Of a DNA stretch of 14,757 nt, positions 12,965 through 14,757 are shown piece by piece. The stretch's first letter is position 1. Every line of letters begins with the position of its first letter. This stretch comes from JALYGK01 sp036259835 (GTDB lineage: Bacteria; Actinomycetota; UBA4738). The stretch is taken from contig DATABA010000145.1 in NCBI GenBank assembly GCA_036259835.1, positions 1 to 14,757 of the forward strand. Reading direction: 5' to 3'. The position numbers and the translations under genes were made by a program. The notes under the pieces are model-generated. The model ran no database searches and had not been told where the DNA came from. It saw only the letters and a program-made list of their open reading frames with translations.

Positions 12965-13369
12965 TCACCAGCCGAGCTGGCGAAAGCGTCGAGCCGCGTC
13001 GCCGAACGCTTCGAGCGGCTCAATCAGCTCGGCGAGGCGCGCGTAAAGCTCTTCGTATCCCTCCGGTGCCGCGCCGAGCCGCAGGTCAGCCGCCGAGCGC
13101 GCGCTCTGGTTGAGAGCGGAGACACAGGACCGCCACGCTTGCTCGGTCTCAGCGGTTCTCCACGCCGCCATCTGGTCTTGAGCCTCTTCGATTCCTGTCT
13201 CGAACGCCCACAGTGCCTCGGCGAGCTGCACCCCCGGGCCACGACGGCCGGGCGCCGCGGCCACGAGGGCCTCCTTCGCCCGCTCAACCGATTCGACGAC
13301 CTCACGGAAGGCAGCGAACGCGCGACGCATTTCTGCGTTCTCGACGGTTTTCTTCGCGTGCCGAGCCAC
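12965..13369 (-). CDS. Small helical protein of unknown function
   Basis: I do not recognise this 134-residue protein. It is rich in alanine, glutamate and arginine, with likely long helices around AFAAFREVVESVERAKEAL, ALWAFETGIEEAQDQMAAWR and YEELYARLAELIEPLEAF, so a helical bundle is expected. No signal peptide, membrane segment or cofactor motif is visible. The open frame extends to 13501, overlapping the divergent anti-sigma-like gene. GTG 13369 is chosen because TAGAAT lies 8 nt before it; an ATG at 13330 giving 121 residues is the other option. It shares a palindromic promoter region with the anti-sigma/sigma operon, so it may be co-regulated with, or take part in, that stress-response module. 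That link is inference from position. Confidence 0.65.
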   Translation of the reverse strand: MARHAKKTVENAEMRRAFAAFREVVESVERAKEALVAAAPGRRGPGVQLAEALWAFETGIEEAQDQMAAWRTAETEQAWRSCVSALNQSARSAADLRLGAAPEGYEELYARLAELIEPLEAFGDAARRFRQLGW

Positions 13370-13377
13370 GGTCGGGG

Positions 13378-13383
13378 ATTCTA
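13378..13383 (-). promoter_or_regulatory. Candidate -10 box for a leaderless transcript of the helical protein
   Basis: Minus-strand TAGAAT, 8 nt before the GTG at 13369, with no ribosome binding site between. It forms one arm of the inverted repeat with the plus-strand box at 13391-13396. Confidence 0.5.
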
Positions 13384-13390
13384 GGCAGCG

Positions 13391-13396
13391 TAGAAT
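13391..13396 (+). promoter_or_regulatory. Candidate -10 box for the leaderless anti-sigma/sigma operon
   Basis: Plus-strand TAGAAT, 7 nt before the TTG at 13404, with no ribosome binding site between. It is the same hexamer as the boxes for the helical protein and for the uracil-DNA glycosylase. Confidence 0.5.
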
Positions 13397-13403
13397 CTGC
13401 TTC

Positions 13404-13793
13404 TTGTCTGACCAGGTCCTCGTTCGCATCCCCGCGTCCACGCCGCACGTCGGCCTGGTTCGCGCCATGGCGAGTGCGCTCGCCGCGCACCTCAATTTCA
13501 CCTACGACCGCATCACCGATCTTCAAATCGCCATCGACGAGGTGTGCTCACGGATCATGGCGACCGCCGCGCCGCGCGCGACCCACCTCCAGGTGACGTT
13601 CTCAGTTGAAGGGAAAACGTTGACGGTCACCGCGGCCGGCGACCAGCCCGTCCGCGAAGGCGAGGACTTCCTCACCACATGGTCGAAGGCGATCCTCGAC
13701 TCCGTCACCGACGGCGTCGAGATCGCCCAACAGGACGGCATATCCCGAATCTCGTTTCAGGTCGCAGGAGCCGGGAGAGGGAGCGGCACGTGA
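13404..13793 (+). CDS. Anti-sigma factor-like protein (RsbW/UsfX type ATPase fold)
   Basis: This 129-residue protein has the size and pattern of RsbW-type anti-sigma factors, which bind and silence SigB/SigF-type sigma factors. Seen: an N-terminal strand VLVRIPASTPHVGLVRAMAS, the helix YDRITDLQIAIDEVCSRIMA at 34-53 corresponding to the N-box, and a final GISRISFQV strand. The ATP-binding residues are degenerate: after E46 the usual N-box asparagine position appears to be R50, and no DxGxG box is clear (TAAGDQP at 76-82 is the nearest). This resembles UsfX-like actinobacterial partners more than classical kinases. The TTG start is supported by a TAGAAT box 7 nt upstream. The stop overlaps the sigma factor start by four bases (GTGA), which strongly supports a working pair. 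No anti-anti-sigma gene is visible. Confidence 0.78.
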   Translation: MSDQVLVRIPASTPHVGLVRAMASALAAHLNFTYDRITDLQIAIDEVCSRIMATAAPRATHLQVTFSVEGKTLTVTAAGDQPVREGEDFLTTWSKAILDSVTDGVEIAQQDGISRISFQVAGAGRGSGT

Positions 13794-14563
13794 GCACGGC
13801 CGAACGACACCCCCAACTGCCCAAGCCGGAAGTGAAGCGACTGTTCGAGCAGCTTCGACAAACCGAGGACCCAGAAACCCGGAGCGTTCTCATCGAGTCT
13901 CATCTTGGGCTTGTGGAGTATCTGGCGCGGCGATTTGCGGGGAGGGGCGAGCCTCTGGACGACCTGATCCAGGTCGCGACCATCGGACTGGTCAAGGCGG
14001 TCGATCGGTTCGATCCGGATCGAAACGTTGAGTTTTCGACGTACGCCACTCCGACAATCGTGGGAGAGCTGAAACGGCACTTTCGGGACAAGGGCTGGGC
14101 CGTCCGAGTGCCACGCCGCCTCCAGGAGTTGAACCTTCGGCTGGGTCCGGTCATCAGCAAGCTGTCCCAGGATCTCCAACACTCCCCGACCGTCGCGGAG
14201 ATCGCGAAAGCAGCAGAAGCGACGGAGGATGAAGTGCTCGAGGCCCTGGACTCCGCCCACGCGTACAGCCTGATCTCGCTGGACGCGGGGACGAACGAAG
14301 AAGGGCTCTCCTATCACGAGCAGCTTGGCGACGTGGACGAGGCGCTCGAGGCGCTCGAGGACCGCGTCAGCGTCGCGCCGCTCCTTCGAAGCCTCCCGAG
14401 CCGCGAGCGCCGGATGCTCCACCTTCGGTTCTTCAAGGGTTTGACCCAAAGCGAGATCGCCGACGAGCTCGGGATTTCGCAAATGCATGTCTCGCGGTTG
14501 CTCGCGAAGACTCTGTCCAAGCTGCGGGCCGGACTGGAAAGCGACGAGGGACCTCCCGGCTGA
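13790..14563 (+). CDS. RNA polymerase sigma factor, SigB/SigF family
   Basis: This 257-residue group 3 sigma factor directs RNA polymerase to a stress or developmental regulon. Region 2 spans about 35-110, with DDLIQVATIGLVKAVDRFDP for core binding and -10 recognition, then FSTYATPTIVGELKRHFRDK and RVPRR. Region 3 (about 111-170) includes SPTVAEIAKAAEATEDEVLEAL. Region 4 (about 198-246) has the helix-turn-helix LTQSEIADELGISQMHVSRL for the -35 element. All regions are complete. The frame is open from 13679, but the GTG at 13790 is chosen: AGGGAG (13778-13783) lies 6 nt before it and it overlaps the anti-sigma stop. Its stop shares one base with the next start (TGATG). Control is probably through the anti-sigma-like protein made just before it. 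Confidence 0.93.
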   Translation: MSTAERHPQLPKPEVKRLFEQLRQTEDPETRSVLIESHLGLVEYLARRFAGRGEPLDDLIQVATIGLVKAVDRFDPDRNVEFSTYATPTIVGELKRHFRDKGWAVRVPRRLQELNLRLGPVISKLSQDLQHSPTVAEIAKAAEATEDEVLEALDSAHAYSLISLDAGTNEEGLSYHEQLGDVDEALEALEDRVSVAPLLRSLPSRERRMLHLRFFKGLTQSEIADELGISQMHVSRLLAKTLSKLRAGLESDEGPPG

Positions 14564-14757
14564 TGCGCCGCCTGCTGCTGGTCGCGAACCACAAGGCGCA
14601 GACCGTCAACCGCTATCGCCGTGAAGTGATTTCGACGGCGCTTCGGTCGCAGTTCCAGGTGGATGAGGTCGAAACCAAGGCGCGCGGGCACGCCACGGAG
14701 GTGGCGAGGCGAGCTGTGGAAGAGCGTTTTGACGTCGTCGCCGCTTTTGGCGGCGAC
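14563..14757 (+). CDS. Diacylglycerol kinase-family protein, N-terminal part (cut by window edge)
   Basis: The first 65 residues are visible. They match the catalytic domain opening of lipid kinases of the DAGK/sphingosine kinase family: a first strand RRLLLVANHKAQTVNRY, where most members have asparagine-proline, then a helix, a second strand FQVDEVETKARGHATEVARR, and VVAAFGGD at the edge, which is the start of the nucleotide-binding GGDGT loop. Such enzymes phosphorylate diacylglycerol or related lipids with ATP at the membrane. The ATG shares one base with the sigma factor stop, so the gene is in the same operon. The NH in place of NP is a small departure from the usual motif. The rest of the gene is outside the window, so activity cannot be judged. 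Confidence 0.75.
   Translation, partial: MRRLLLVANHKAQTVNRYRREVISTALRSQFQVDEVETKARGHATEVARRAVEERFDVVAAFGGD

Noticed and set aside
14339..14356. Tandem repeat of GAGGCGCTC in the sigma factor gene
   Set aside because: Two copies only, in frame, encoding alternating acidic and hydrophobic residues of a helix; ordinary coding sequence.

Overview
The window looks like chromosomal DNA of a high-GC bacterium, by eye roughly two-thirds G+C, most likely Actinomycetota and probably an uncultured or deep-branching soil-type lineage. The reasons are a mycothiol-dependent-isomerase-type zinc protein, a DrrA/DrrB drug exporter pair, a SigF-like sigma factor with its own UsfX/RsbW-like partner, a family 5 uracil-DNA glycosylase, frequent GTG and TTG starts, and many start codons placed only 6 to 8 nt behind a TANNNT -10 box, which is typical of leaderless transcripts. 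A high-GC Chloroflexota host is the main alternative. No insertion sequence, integrase, tRNA, rRNA or CRISPR array was seen. Genes are packed tightly: no gene-free stretch is longer than about 80 bases.

Layout. 1-252 (-): start of a MarR-type regulator, cut by the window edge, divergent from a GNAT acetyltransferase (322-822, +). 845-3483 (-): a family 5 uracil-DNA glycosylase followed by a full ABC exporter. 3558-4652 (+): a receiver domain fused in front of a histidine kinase. 4730-10510 (-): a tight six-gene operon, read in the order class III aminotransferase, sugar-binding-type lipoprotein, CitE-like CoA lyase, acyl-CoA dehydrogenase, zinc DinB/MDMPI-type protein and MaoC hydratase, with a likely intrinsic terminator at 4673-4691. 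10577-12381 (-): DrrB-like permease and DrrA-like ATPase. 12403-12930 (+): DUF488 protein, convergent with a small unrecognised helical protein (12965-13369, -). 13404-14757 (+): anti-sigma-like ATPase-fold protein, SigF-type sigma factor and the start of a diacylglycerol-kinase-family protein, coupled by overlapping stop and start codons.

How the genes work together. The metabolic core is the acyl-CoA dehydrogenase, MaoC hydratase and CitE-like lyase. Together these chemistries oxidise an acyl-CoA, hydrate the double bond and split the hydroxyacyl-CoA. The same three families lie together in the Mycobacterium tuberculosis Rv2498c-Rv2500c region, linked to leucine and itaconate breakdown, and they also match the methylsuccinyl-CoA to glyoxylate plus propionyl-CoA steps. 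An upstream aminotransferase, an orphan binding lipoprotein and a likely thiol-cofactor enzyme in the same operon suggest a route from an amino-acid-like or branched substrate, but the substrate cannot be read from sequence. The right end is a stress or alternative-sigma module.

The most notable non-coding signal is the repeated leaderless start architecture, including a palindromic back-to-back pair of TAGAAT boxes at 13378-13396 that appears to drive two divergent genes.
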